From NCBI GenBank assembly GCA_002682825.1, contig NOKP01000004.1, positions 1,857,607 to 1,921,606 of the forward strand: 64,000 bases of DNA. Direction: 5' to 3'. This DNA comes from Neonectria sp. B-13. Taxonomy: Eukaryota; Ascomycota; Sordariomycetes; Hypocreales; Nectriaceae. Within the stretch, counting starts at the first letter, position 1; each line of letters starts with the position of its first letter. Made by a program: the position numbers and the translations under genes. This document shows positions 11,901-22,813 of this stretch, piece by piece. The notes beneath the pieces are model-generated. The model was not told the DNA's origin and searched no databases. It saw only the letters and a list, made by a program, of their open reading frames with translations.

Positions 11901-13007
11901 CGCATGATGGACTGTTGTCTCGCCAGCCCGTCTCATCCACGGCGCGGGCTGTACTCAAGTGCAAGCACAACGGCAACCGACCCTTGGTGGTTCCTCACTC
12001 GACCCCTCGAGATTTGCTGGACACACATTCCGGAACATCACAGCCAGCAGCACATTGTTCCTCCAGTAGCCCACGAGACGCTGCTAAACTTGCCATGCAC
12101 CTCTGCCCCTTTCTTCCGCAACGGTTTCGAGATGGTGGACTACAACACTTCGTTGAACCGGATAGAGGATCTGGAAATGGTCCATGTCAAGTTCAACGTC
12201 CCAGCGGATGTTGAGATTGCCGCCGAGGTTGAGGTGCGCGGATACTCACGAGATTCCGACGGTGACCTTTTCGAGAGCGGAGACGTGGTCAAGAAACGAG
12301 CCCTTGCGCAAGCGGAGTGGTTCAATGGAATCAAGCGATACACCGTCAAGGCCCTCTTGCCTGGAGACGAAGGTCAGGGCACTCTGAAAGTCTACGCTGG
12401 CAAGCGAGGTTTGATGCACAGTGTCAAAGACATCCCACACCCATTGGCGTTTACGCTGCCAATCGTTCACACAGGCGAGAACCCACCATACGAATTTGTC
12501 ATGAGGCACCCTACTCCTCACGCACAGCGGCACGATATTTACGTGGTTCAACCTCAGTGTCAGCGACTGGTCTTGAACAATACGTTCGTCTTTGCTATCA
12601 GACAGCATCCGAGCTTCCTGAACGGATCTCAGTCAGCTCTTACGCCATCATCAAACCCTGGCGGCACAAGCCCCGTCCCCTTTGCTCGACCGAGCTCTTC
12701 CATGAGCATCCAAGCGTCTAGTGTCAGCGGCTCGCAACCCAGCTCTGCCAGTGGCATGGTGGCTGGCAAAAAGCCTGCAAAACTGGCGATCCAAACACCA
12801 GGAGGCAAAATTCTCCGGCTTATGAGGAAGGAGGACCGCAAAGGCATCCACGTGGGCAGAGGCCTGACGATCGGAGACGATAACAGTGACGGAGGCACCT
12901 GGGAGACTATCATCAAGTGCTCCGAAAAGGGTGTCTGGAGAGGACTTGTGCTAGCAGATCGCACGGCACGGTGGTGCGTGTTTGCCGAATGGGTGTGCTT
13001 TGGTTGA
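8952..13007 (+). CDS. cyk3: Cytokinesis protein Cyk3-like (SH3 + transglutaminase-like)
   Basis: Two exons, 8952-9026 and 9156-13007, give 1,308 residues. Splicing joins AVYSFSGE to GRKDLGFIEQDLIE and restores a complete N-terminal SH3 domain (about residues 15-75), ending GSFPSNFVEVL. A long disordered region follows with about ten APSPAPP-type repeats and GSxDLxRG repeats. The transglutaminase-like core lies around residues 845-945, with Cys886 in RGCAEEY, His929 in NHWWN and Asp944 in MMDCC, so a full Cys-His-Asp triad appears present. SH3 plus transglutaminase-like domain is the architecture of Cyk3, which acts at the contractile ring and primary septum with Hof1/Inn1 and chitin synthase in yeasts. 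An apparent open frame starting at 9228 begins with GTG inside the SH3 domain and is not the true start. Confidence 0.88.
9053..9124 (+). repeat. Four 18-bp tandem units inside the cyk3 intron
   Basis: Units start at 9053, 9071, 9089 and 9107. Each begins ATGGC and has the form ATGGCxxxACCAxCxCCx. They fill more than half of the 129-bp intron 9027-9155. Without them the intron would be 57 bp, close to the other introns in the window. Confidence 0.85.
9518..9891 (+). repeat. Coding tandem repeat APSPAPPxxY in Cyk3
   Basis: About ten repeats of 11-13 codons of the form (S/A)R(A/G)PSPAPPxxY between the SH3 and transglutaminase-like domains. They are rich in SP sites and PxxP motifs, as in disordered linkers bound by SH3 domains or phosphorylated by proline-directed kinases. 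Copy number is likely variable between strains. Confidence 0.8.
9978..10100 (+). repeat. Second coding repeat GSxDLxR in Cyk3
   Basis: Several 8-11-codon units of the form GSNDLRR, GSMDLVR and GSSDLHR follow the Pro-rich block. A GGATCCA-like core recurs at the DNA level. They encode a basic, Ser-rich disordered stretch. Confidence 0.75.
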
Positions 13008-13664
13008 TGACCCGGGAAACTGGAGTTTTGCACTTCTACAATTTTGTCTGTTTAATACCCGAAGGAGGATATTGCATGCCCTGGCGTTGGGGTTTGAATT
13101 TCTGTTGCGAACACCTAGACGAACATGGCGATTGTTTGGATCTGGACATGATGTGGAAAAGCATTGGCGGTGTATGAAATCTGTATATATATGCAACAGT
13201 ACCAAGAGGCTTTCGTTCAGGAGACACACATGGCCAGATAGCTATTACATTTTAATTCGTACACTCAACTTGCCATGTCCCTCTTTATGTCAATTGAAGC
13301 CGACAAGTCCTACTAGGCGCGGTGAATAGATCCAGGAGGCGCTAAAGCCGCTAAAGACAGCCAATCACGTGGCTCCGCGACACGACCATCGAATCCTGGT
13401 CACACCCGGTCCCCGACCTTCGTCCTGCACGCGGCGTATTGAAATCCAACGACAAGACGACGTCGTCGACGACGCCCAAACCGACGAAACGGACACGCAC
13501 GAGCGCCATCGCCCCCGGATCCCCCAACGAGCCCGAAGCACAAGGGCAACGCGCGCACCCCCGAAAAGCCATGAAGCGGCACCGCGCCAGCCTGCGCCCC
13601 GCGACGACAATCAACTCCGGCTGTGGATGGTTAGGCCCGCCTGGTTCAGAGTGAGCTTCAGGCC
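13008..13664. promoter_or_regulatory. Intergenic region upstream of the cohesin loader
   Basis: Contains the 3' flank of the cyk3-like gene and the promoter and 5' leader of the MAU2-like gene. The part from 13400 to 13660 is rich in CGACGAC-type sequence. No gene was recognised. Confidence 0.4.
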
Positions 13665-16600
13665 ATGAGCTACGGCGGCCCGCAGGCCTTCAACGGCCAG
13701 GGCCAGCAGGGCCAGCAGTCGGCGATGGCGTCGCCGTCGGGCATCGGCTCGTCGCCGACGTACATGGCGCCCAATGGTGCAGCGGCTGGAGCTGGAGCAG
13801 GAGGAGGGTTCCAGCAGGCGTTTACGAATCCGCAGCAGCAGTACTATGCGGTTCAGGGGAATCAGCCACAGCAGTACCTCCCGCAGCTGCAGCAACAGCA
13901 AATGGCGCAATATGGAGGTATGCCGTATCAGGGCTACGATGCGGCCGGGCAAGCCTTCGCCGGTGGTGGGCATCACCAGATGCATCAGCAGCCTGCGGCG
14001 GCGCAGTACGTGCCCTTGTGGCAGCCGCCGCAGCAACAGCAACAGCACGCGTCGCAGCAGATGTTGTTTCAGCAACAATATCAACCTCAGCAGCAGCCTC
14101 AGCCTCAGCCGCATACCCCTCAGATGTATCAGCGGCATGTAGCCTCCCCGCAGCAGCTGCAGCAAAGACCGCAACAAATGCCTTCGCCACAGCCGAGACC
14201 GCCGTCTTTGCCTCAGCAGCAGCGGTATCAACTTCCGCAGCAGCCCCAGCAGCAGCGTCATGAGCAACAATACCAGCAGCAGGCCAATCACCAACACCGC
14301 CAACAGCAGCACCAGCCGCAACACCAGCCTCAGCAAGCTCATATACAACAAACGAACCAACAGTTTCTTCAGCAACCAGTGCGCCACAAAACGGCTCAAC
14401 AAACTGGTCATCCACATGTGCAGAAGCCTCAGCAGCCCGTACAGCCCGTACGAGAATCCGTCCCAGAGCCCGTTCCAGAACCCACCCCCGAACCTATTCC
14501 TAATCCCATCCCGGAGCCGGCACAACAACCAATACAACACTATGTGAATCTTCAAGACATACAACAACTACCCCCTGAATCAATGGCCATAAGTGGGTCC
14601 CAGGGCACCATAACACCAGCGGCACTGGATACCATCTACGTTCAGCCATCACAGCTAGACAACATAACCGTGACACCGATGGACATCATGCTCAACAAAG
14701 CTCCTCCGCCACCACCGAAGGCCGGGTCGGTCACTCCCCGGATCAAACCGAGTCCGCATTCCTCCGTCGCCAACTCTCCTGCCCTCACAGCCCGGTCTCC
14801 GAGCATTACCAAGAAGTCCCCCGCCATCCCGCCAAAGCCCCGGCCAGTCGACACCGTCCAGATCATGGTGGCTGTCGCGGAGGAGTGCTTTGACAAAGCA
14901 CGCTCATCGGTGCATGATGTGGCCATGCACTTGGAACCCTCCCGCGTGGATGAGTACCAAAACCTCATCACGACGGGCCTGGCGTGCTTGGAGGCGTCTT
15001 TGCAGAATCGCCGACTCTCCCCGCGCCAAGAGGCCAGGATGCGACTGAGATACGCTGCTGTGCTTCTCGAGGAGACGGAGAATCTGATGGAGGCTGAAAC
15101 TGCCCTTACCAAGGGTATAACTCTTTGTGACAAAGTAAGCGCTCAGAGTGGACATATATCACGGATCACCTCTAACACTTTTGGCAGCATCGCTTGTTCG
15201 ATTTGAAATACTGTATGCAGTATATCATGCTGAAGGTCTTATTTCAGCGAAGCCACAAAGCTGCCTTAAATGCTGTTGATCGTCACATCTCAAATTGTGA
15301 AGCGTAAGTTGCTGACCACTTACTACCCTCACCATAAACTCACCTACCTCTCAGTTTCAAGCATGTCCACTGGGTCTACGCATTCAAGTTGTTAAAGGCC
15401 ACGTTCTACATGGAAGTTGGGCAGACAGCAGATGCCGGCGCCCTTGAAAATATTCGCTCCATCCAGGTCATCGCCAACTCGCGCGGCGACAACGCGATCA
15501 GCGCCTTTGCCTCGATCCTCGAAGGCCTAGCTCTCATCAAGGCCTCCAAGGATGGCAACGTCGAAAAGGTCCAGACCTGCATCGCTCAGGCTGCCAAGTT
15601 CCAGTTTGATCCGTCGGTCCGCATCATTCAACTCGACATGCTCACCCTGCTCCTCGACCTAGCCTCCAGCATCAACCAACAGAGCCCTGACGTCACCTCT
15701 CAAAAGCTGCGTCTACTACAAAAGAGGCTCGATGAGTGCGGCGATTGGCACAATGTCAAAGCGGACTTCCTCATCCCGGTCAAGAAGCAGCCATCGACGG
15801 CACAGACGATCAGCAGTGATACGGCAGCCATTATCCGCGGAGGGGACAGCAACGAGCCGATGGATTTCTTGGTCATGTCGTTCATGACCAAGATGGAACT
15901 GACCTCTCTTGTGTAAGCTACAGCCCAGTGCTTCCTTCGATACATATCCTAACTTGTTTCAGGTTCACCTTCAGTGGCTTGACGAATCTGCACAGATTAT
16001 CTTCGAGTGGTCCCAAATCGGCAGAGTTCTGGCGCGAAGGGCTCAAGATTCTCGATGCCTGTAAGTCCCTCCATCTCAAGCAACCATATAGACACTAACA
16101 CCACCAGGGGACAGCACAACTTCTGGGATCCGCTACGGCCCATCAACATCACTGCAAGAGGCGATAAGGCAGCGCGAGTGGCGAATCGAAGCCCAGGCCT
16201 ACCTCAACATCCTACTTGGCCTGCTAGCGGCCAGTCACTGCCAGTGGGAGACGGTGAAGCAATTCATCGTGAAGTTGGAGACTCTTATTACACCATCTAC
16301 GCAGAGCATCTTGCGACTGCTCTCCACCTATCTATCCGGCGTGTACCACCAAGGTACAGGAGACCTCCAGGCGGCCCTCTCCGTCTTCCGGGACCCCTGT
16401 TTCAATCTCTCGCAGCGTGGGACAGGCATCAAGGCGGCGCACCGGGAGATGGCCTTGCTAGCGGGTCTGAACCGGCTCTGGATCATGCAGCATCCCTCTC
16501 AGCGCGATGACCTGGAGACGCTCGACCTGATTGAAGAGCTCCAGCCCCTGTGCTCCATGCACCCAAACATCGACCTGCGCACCGCGTGGCACAATGTCAT

Positions 16601-16943
16601 GGCCGCGCTGGTTACGGACCCTCCGCAACAGCTGAACCAACGGAAGCAGCACATCCAGGCTGCTATGGGTGGCTCGAGGGCTACTAATAATGTCTTAGGC
16701 GCTGCCGTTACGCTGGCGATTATGAGAAGCCGGCTGTTCGAGAACGTCATTGGTGAACAGGCCTTGAAGAGCGCCATGGCTGCAGCCAAACAGGCGCAGC
16801 GCAGCGGCAACACACTGTGGCAGAGCGTCGCAGACGGGATGCTGGCCCACTCGTACGAGGTACAGGGCCAGCAGGAGGAGGCGGCGAGGGAGTGGGACAA
16901 GGCGACGAGGGAAGCGAAGGAGGCATTTTATGGGCGTTGCTGA
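13665..16943 (+). CDS. Cohesin loading factor Scc4/MAU2/Ssl3 family
   Basis: Five exons: 13665-15134, 15188-15303, 15355-15912, 15963-16060 and 16108-16943, total 1,025 residues. All junctions are GT-AG and keep phase. The last ~630 residues form the helical, TPR-like cohesin-load domain, starting near VAVAEECFDKARSSVHDVA and including YLNILLGLLAASHCQWE and the C-terminal SGNTLWQSVADGMLAHSYEVQG. In the family this protein partners Scc2/NIPBL to load cohesin on chromatin in the nucleus. The first ~390 residues are unusual: a Gln-rich tract followed by PEP repeats and a Pro-rich SPxxPxKP stretch. It is convergent with the SF3b4 gene (335 bp apart). The ATG at 13665 is the first in frame with the Gln-rich region; an upstream exon was not seen. 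Confidence 0.85.
13840..14350 (+). repeat. CAG/CAA-rich low-complexity coding tract
   Basis: Imperfect runs of CAG, CAA and CCG codons encode a Gln-rich, His- and Pro-containing segment in the cohesin loader. The mixed codon use argues for a long-standing protein feature rather than a recent trinucleotide expansion. Long open frames on the opposite strand here (13611-14567) are a by-product of this composition. Confidence 0.8.
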
Positions 16944-17278
16944 AGGGGGTGCTATTGCGAACCCGGCGTTGAGGCATGGTCTTTGCCACAAGAAAAAAGG
17001 AACATTTTTTGACGGTTTGTATACCAGAGACTTGGGATATATGAGGGCTGTACGATACCTGACCGCATCATTGACTGGTCTCATCTTTGTTAGGGTGGGA
17101 GAATTAGAGAGGTGCGACGCAAGGTCGCTTTGTTAGCCCCGTTAAGGGGGCCTGGTTAATTTTAGTTTCACGACTCTGCTTGAGTCTGATAAGCCCTGAT
17201 GCTTTCGTAGCTCCTAAGAACCCGATGTGATCTCGACTCTATGTCTGTAAGGGTGTGAGGGTGTGAAGGTGTAGTCGT

Positions 17279-18403
17279 TCAGCGACGTGGAAATCCCGGG
17301 GGGGGCTGGAAGCCAGGAGGGGGCATGAAGCCCGGAGGAGCGGGAGGAGTGCCGGAAGCACCTGGAGGAGGAGTGGGAAATCCGGGAGGAGCGGCTGGGA
17401 AGCCCTGGGGCGGTGCAGATCCGGCCGGCGGCCGGAAGCTCCCTGGGTGGAAGTCGGCTGGGTTGGTGAATCCAGCCTGGCCCTGGGGCGGTCTTGCTGG
17501 CAGGCCGGACGGGGCGGGAGGGAGAGGAGCTGAGCCACGTCCGAGACCTCCGGGCGGCGGCGCTCCGTGGCCGTACGAAGGCGGCGCGCGCTGAGGAGCG
17601 AAGCCGGAGGGCATGCCTTGCTGAGGCGCACCCATGGGCGGCATTCCCATGGCGGATGGGTCGAAGCCGGCGGGAGCAGCTGGAGGGGCCGAGGGCGGCG
17701 GTTGCAGGAAGGCCTGGGGCATGGGCTGTGCTTCGGGGATGATGTTGCGCTTCTTGGCCTGGGCGGCCAGCTCGCGCTCGGCGTCGTCTCCGTGTCGTTT
17801 GTCCTTGCCGTCCTTCTTGAAGGCGTACTGGACGGAAACCTCCTTGCTAAGGATGTACTGGCCGTGCAGGTTGTTGATGGCAGCGTCACTGCTCTCGAAG
17901 TCGCCATAGCTAACGAAGCCGAACCCCTTGCTGGCGCCGCTCTCCTCACGCGCCACCTTGGGCAGACTCAGCAGCGGGCCGAAGCGGCTGAAGGTGTCGT
18001 AGAGGATCTTCTCGTCGACCATGGCGTCCAGGTTGCCGATGAAGAGCTCGGCGCCGACCTCGGCGGCCTTCTGCTTGTCGGCGCTGGCCTTGTTGACGCG
18101 CAGCGACTTGCCGTAGAGCTTGACGCCGTTCATGACGTTGGCCGCGTACTCGGCGTCGGTGGGCGTGCGGAACTCGACGAAGCCGAAGCCCTGGTGCGTC
18201 TGGGTGACGCGGTCGCGCGGCATGTGGATGTTGTGGATCGGGCCCATCTGCAGCATGACCTCGTAGACCATGGCCGACGTCGCGCGCTCGTCGATGTTAC
18301 CGATGTAGACCGTCGCCTCCTTGTCCTGCTCCCTAGCCAGGTGTTAGCTGGGGCATCGCGTTTACATCGCGGACCTGACCTACCAATGCCTGTTCTGCGC
18401 CAT
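17279..18403 (-). CDS. Splicing factor 3b subunit 4 (Hsh49/SAP49)
   Basis: Two exons on the minus strand, 18403-18384 and 18332-17279, separated by a 51-bp intron; product 357 residues. The first exon encodes only MAQNRHW, which joins EQDKEATVYIGNID. Two RRMs follow: RRM1 (about residues 12-90, with VYIGNI and HQGFGFVEF) and RRM2 (about 99-180, with LFIGNLD and KGFGFVSY). The tail is rich in Pro, Gly and Phe (PPPGFQPPPGFP). This layout is typical of SF3B4/Hsh49, which binds pre-mRNA near the branch site and contacts SF3b145 in the U2 snRNP. It is divergent from tom7. Confidence 0.93.
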
Positions 18404-18839
18404 CTCGCCGGTGTGAGAGAGCAAGCAAGCTCCTGTGTGGGTTCTTTGAAAAAGCAAGCGAGACCGATCCAAGACAAAAGCGGGAAAATCGCAGGCGAAA
18501 GCTTTCTTTTGTTTGTCGTTGAGCTTTGGAATCTGGAGCTTCCTTGGAAATTTCGGCTTGGTGGTTGGATTGCTTGCACGCAGGCAGGCCAAGCCAGACG
18601 AGGTTCGGTGTTTTGCCGGAGTTGATCCGCCGGTGCGCGGATCGGAACGGCAACTTTTTCCTTGGTCCGTCCGGGGTGCCACGGCGAAATTTTTGGAGAC
18701 GCTTGAACAACGCCGCATCCATCAGCCTCGAATCTGTAATCCACGTCCCCGGTTTCGATCACCAGCGCCATTGAGGTCTCTGCCGTCGCAAGCTTCCTGC
18801 TCATATCACATACGTGTCGCTTTCCCCCCGACAGCCAAC
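18404..18839. promoter_or_regulatory. Shared promoter region of SF3b4 and tom7
   Basis: A 436-bp interval between divergent start codons. It must contain both core promoters and 5' leaders. No specific element was identified. Confidence 0.55.
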
Positions 18840-19246
18840 ATGTTCGCCCTCTCCGAGGAGTCCAAGGTGCGCATCGCCTCGCCGACGAGATGGAAAGCTG
18901 GAGGTTGCTAATGGCGGACTTAGGAGCGCATTGCTAAGCTCATCGACATCTCCCGCGTGGCCATTCACTAGTATGTTCTGAAGCTCCCGTCCCAGCTGTG
19001 CCGTCTAGATCGCTAACTTGTCCTTCAGTGGCTACCTTCCCCTGATCCTCTACCTCGGTACGAACGCGCTCGAACCACGGATATCTCGTCGAGACAACAG
19101 GACTAACGCAGCATCAGGATACACCCGCAGCGACCCCCGACCCTCCGTCATCCGGTATGCCTCTTCCCCACGCTGGCAACCCATGCCCCAAGTCTCCATT
19201 ACAGTCCGCTAACTCCCCGCGTAGCCTCCTCTCCCCCCTCTCCTAG
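18840..19246 (+). CDS. tom7: Mitochondrial import receptor subunit Tom7
   Basis: A 53-residue protein from five tiny exons: 18840-18866, 18924-18970, 19029-19057, 19118-19154 and 19225-19246. All four introns are GT-AG and in phase. The spliced product starts MFALSEESKERIAKLID, has a single membrane segment around HYGYLPLILYLGY, and ends SVIRLLSPLS. This is the typical Tom7 sequence. Tom7 is a small tail-anchored outer-membrane subunit of the TOM complex that modulates its assembly and disassembly. Without splicing the gene looks like short nonsense ORFs, so it is easily missed. Confidence 0.93.
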
Positions 19247-19743
19247 ATGCGGAGAAACGAAATGCGACGGACCATCTATGTACATTATCTGGGGCGAAGA
19301 TGTGAGAAGGGCAGCACCACCAGCATTCATGGCGTTGGGATATCGTGAGGCAATCGATGGCCGGGAACCCAACGCATGCTTGGGAGGGGTTGGTTGTACT
19401 GGAACGAATACTGTATCATCACAAAGAAAACCAAAACGCACGTCTAAATGACAAAAGCCACTCTTAATTCTTCACCTCTGCTTCTGCTCGAGTGGGTTTG
19501 TTTTCTTGAAGTCGGCTATATGAAGCTTCTCGGCGGTCCACGGCCGACGCCTCCGGGTGACGTCGGTCCGTGTAGCTCGGGCCAATTGACCGACCGGGAC
19601 ATGGACGGCGTAGCTCCGCTAAAAATCGAGACCGTCAACCTCGACCACAACCACGACGGTCCCGCGACTCTTCCCCTCGCTCTCCCTCGTCTGCTCGTTT
19701 CGCCCACACGATGTGACAGAAGCTGTGACGCCATCTGTACTTT
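19247..19743. other. Intergenic, tom7 to carrier gene
   Basis: About 500 bp with the 3' flank of tom7 and the promoter of the carrier gene. A pyrimidine-rich stretch at about 19670-19700 precedes the carrier start. No further gene was seen. Confidence 0.4.
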
Positions 19744-20735
19744 ATGCCCGACCTCAACCATGCGGGTCTCTCCCCCGCCGTCATCGAGTCCCTCGCGGGC
19801 CTCAGCGCCGGCACCTTCGCGACCTTAGTCGTCCACCCGCTCGACATTGTCAAGACTCGCATGCAAAGTACGCAGCTCCGCACAGCCTCTCTTTTCTTGT
19901 TGGGCCTTTGAAGGCTAACAGCGGCCTCGGTCCAGTCCACCGCAGCTCGACGCCCTCGGCGGTCCGCCCAACGACCATCTCGCTGCTGCGCTCGCTGACG
20001 GCCAACCCGCAGCCGCTCGCCTCGCTGTACCGCGGCCTGACGCCTAACCTCGTCGGAAATGCCTCCAGCTGGGCCTCCTTCTTCTTCTTCAAGTCCCGCT
20101 TCGAGCGCGCCCTCGCCACCTACCGGGGCCGCCCACGCCCGTCTCCCGCCGACTACTTCGTCGCCAGCGCCCTGGCCGGCGCCTCGACCGCCGTGCTGAC
20201 CAACCCCGTCTGGGTCCTCAAGACGCGCATGGTGTCGTCGGACCGCGGCGCCTCCGGGGCGTACCCCTCGATGCTGGCCGGCGCGCGCACCATCCTCGCG
20301 ACCGAGGGCCCGCGCGGGTTCTACCGGGGGCTCGCCGTGTCGCTGATCGGCGTGTCGCATGGCGCCGTGCAGTTCGCCGTGTACGAGCCGGCGAAGCGAT
20401 GGTACTATACGCGGCGCCATCGCCTGTACGGCATCGACGAAGGCGCGCCCATGACGTCCGAGGCGACGGTTGCGCTGTCGAGCGCCGCCAAGCTGGTCGC
20501 CGGGGCTGTAACTTACCCGTACCAGGTGCTGCGGAGCCGGTTGCAGAACTACGAGGCGGATGAGCGGTTCGGCCGAGGTTTCCGCGGCGTGGTGATGAGG
20601 GTTTGGAGAGAAGACGGGTTGCGGGGGTTCTATCGCGGGTTGGTTCCCGGGGTAGTGAGGGTCATGCCGGCGACGTGGGTGACGTTTCTAGTCTATGAGA
20701 ACGTCAAGCACTATCTGCCACAGTGGATCGCATAG
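19744..20735 (+). CDS. Mitochondrial carrier, FLX1/SLC25A32-like (FAD/folate)
   Basis: Two exons, 19744-19867 and 19936-20735, give 307 residues; the splice joins HPLDIVKTRMQ to IHRSSTPSA. Three carrier repeats are visible with signature motifs HPLDIVKTRMQ, NPVWVLKTRM and YPYQVLRSRLQ, each followed by the second conserved helix pattern (for example GPRGFYRGLAVSL and GLRGFYRGLVPGV). The PxW in repeat 2 and the YPxQ in repeat 3 point to the FLX1/folate-FAD group in the inner mitochondrial membrane. Pyrimidine nucleotide carriers share the PxW, so the substrate is an inference. The start is the ATG at 19744; a longer open frame from 19713 reads through the intron in another frame and is not used. 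Confidence 0.88.
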
Positions 20736-20999
20736 GAGACTACTGGGGGCGCGAAGCTTGAACATTGGGATGTACATCAGTATGGCCGTTTGGTGGTCCT
20801 TGAAATAGATGAGCATTAGAGAATGGCTGGCTCTTGGGGCAGCCCACGGAGGCGATGAACGGGCTCCAGCTGTCTTTGACCATATATTACTTATTGTTGT
20901 GCAGAGCCTCAAGCGTTGAAGTATTCCACCCTTACTTCCGACTTACCTCGACGCAACTGTCTTGCAATGTGCACTTCCCAGTCACTTTCTCGGCCGTTT

Positions 21000-21254
21000 C
21001 TAAATAGGACAATCTACCCAGTCATTCATGTCGGGATCCTCCCCTGTTTGCTCCTTTCCCCGGTATTTTGTCACCTCCTCCCAGCAGGCAGAGCATTGGT
21101 CTGGACTGACATACCTGACGATGACACTCGAAGTTGGGCGACACCCGTCTCTCCGCCCCTCAAGTCGAGCCGGGCACCTTTGAGTCCGGACATATGTGCC
21201 TACTCGCCTCTGGCACCTGTTGCAGTCGTATCGAATCGTGGAGGTATGGCACAT
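21000..21254 (-). CDS. Small Cys-rich protein A (tandem paralogue)
   Basis: An 84-residue product starting MCHTSTIRYDCNRC. Cysteines at 2, 11, 14, 27, 38, 54 and 57 align with those of the gene at 21877-22101; shared marks are Y9, the CxxC at 11-14, CRP in the middle and a second CxxC. There is no signal peptide or membrane segment. The two CxxC pairs suggest a small zinc-binding fold, but I recognise no named domain. Short proteins starting MC with scattered Cys are common lineage-specific orphans in Pezizomycotina. A longer open frame extends upstream to 21554; I chose the ATG at 21254 because similarity to the paralogue starts there. Confidence 0.6.
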   Translation of the reverse strand: MCHTSTIRYDCNRCQRRVGTYVRTQRCPARLEGRRDGCRPTSSVIVRYVSPDQCSACWEEVTKYRGKEQTGEDPDMNDWVDCPI

Positions 21255-21812
21255 TTTGGCGTTTGGTGTTTTGGCAGTACTAACGTCAATGGTAACTAGT
21301 TTCGTCGTTTCAGAGCCCTGGGGAGGGAATAAGTCGAGAGTTATATGTAGTTTCCACTTGAGCGTGATTCGATTGCATTTGGAGTCAGTTCGTGTAAACT
21401 CAGGTGTTACGGATAGCATCGTGTCACGAATGGACAGGTCATGTGGTTCACAGCGCGTCCTACGAACAAGCATCAAACACACACTTCTGGGACTATACTC
21501 CACGGGATGTACATGACTCAGAACAGCTATCCTTCGCGAACAGAACCTACACATCTACCGCTTGGGTTCACTTTCTTCTCTATGTTCATTCGAGAGGTTG
21601 CTAAGCTACGGTGCTGTTTTCGATGTGTCCTGGGGACAACCGTCAAGTGGTACTTATGAGGCTTCAACTACTAGAGAAAACCCGCGCGTTGTGTGAGACT
21701 CGGAGCAATCACTCTCCTCCTGGAGGTTGGATTAATACGGACATCAGGTTCTTGATTGGTTTCTCTGTAGGACGTCGTCAAGCTAGAACTACCCTGTCAT
21801 GATATCACCTCT

Positions 21813-21848
21813 ATGCCACGATAGACCTCCATGCCACGATAGACCTCC
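21813..21848 (+). repeat. Two 18-bp direct repeats
   Basis: ATGCCACGATAGACCTCC occurs twice in a row, followed by a partial third copy (AGGCCAC). It lies just 3' of the Cys-rich gene at 21877-22101. Confidence 0.85.
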
Positions 21849-21876
21849 AGGCCACTTCATTGTGCCTCTCACGCTC

Positions 21877-22101
21877 CTACACTACCGTCCACTCCTCGTC
21901 CTTCTTTTTCGCTTCTGTGCACTTCTTGCAGTGATCATCAGACCACTCGATGACCATATTGGCCTGCTGTGGTGCCGGGCGACAAGTGTCTTCCCACCCG
22001 GGTTCTTTCAGCTTGTCTTTGCATGCGAGTCGCTTTTCTTCCTTGGTTATCAGGGATTTGCACTTGGCGCAGTTGTAGGTGATGTTCGTGATGAAGCACA
22101 T
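21877..22101 (-). CDS. Small Cys-rich protein B (tandem paralogue)
   Basis: A 74-residue, Lys-rich protein starting MCFITNITYNCAKC. Cysteines at 2, 11, 14, 27, 40, 58 and 61 match the order and nearly the spacing of protein A at 21000-21254, 622 bp away on the same strand. The two proteins share Y9, CRP and CxxC but little else, so the duplication is old. No signal peptide is visible and the function is unknown. It borders the large gene desert. Confidence 0.65.
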   Translation of the reverse strand: MCFITNITYNCAKCKSLITKEEKRLACKDKLKEPGWEDTCRPAPQQANMVIEWSDDHCKKCTEAKKKDEEWTVV

Positions 22102-22783
22102 CTTTGGGGCGTTTTGGGTTTTCTTTGTTACGTTGTGTGGTTGTGAGTTGGTGACTTTCTCGATAGTGGTTGATGGTTGACGGTGGAAGGCAGAAAGCGA
22201 CGAGTGCTGATATCTTATACCTTTCGGTTGAAAGTGAATCGAACTTCTTCCTTCTGTGACGTTTTACCAGGAATATCTGGTCGTATTGATCTATTGTGAA
22301 TCACTGACTATGAACATGACTTTGTTCGACGTTCGGTCAAAACACTGTGACTTTACGTCTTGATATTATATCATAACCGTCACCCTAGAAAAGAACCCAA
22401 CCAAATGACGGAAATAGGGTTCACGTGTTATAATACACAGACAGGAACCATTATACCTCCATACCCTCAACGGGGCAGACGTGAGAGCGCTCATGATGTT
22501 TTGCACTTAGACTGACTACCCTATACCGTGACTCAACTTGAGAGATTCACGATCGGGACGAAAGCGCCCATCAAATCGAGAAAACTCGGCGATTTTCAGC
22601 CATTGGGTCGTGTAAGTTTGCATACATCACCGCAATACTGACTAGAATCATGTGAGGCCGTTTTTCATCCGGTCAACTGTTGAACTGTCGGCCATCTCGT
22701 CAAGTTCGTCTTTTCACACCATCGCGATCACCCACAGACACAGCAACAGAACCAACCCAATACTAGAACCCCAGACATCAAAC

Positions 22784-22813
22784 GGCCCCAAAGTCCCGGC
22801 CCCAAAGTCCCGG
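22784..22813 (+). repeat. Two 14-bp direct repeats
   Basis: GGCCCCAAAGTCCC is repeated twice in tandem. Confidence 0.8.

Noticed and set aside
13611..14567. A 318-codon minus-strand ORF rich in Leu and Arg
   Set aside because: It is the antisense of the Gln/Pro-rich part of the cohesin loader and has only composition-driven content.
17567..18625. A 352-codon plus-strand ORF
   Set aside because: It is antisense to the SF3b4 gene, whose RRMs are unmistakable, and it crosses that gene's intron and promoter.
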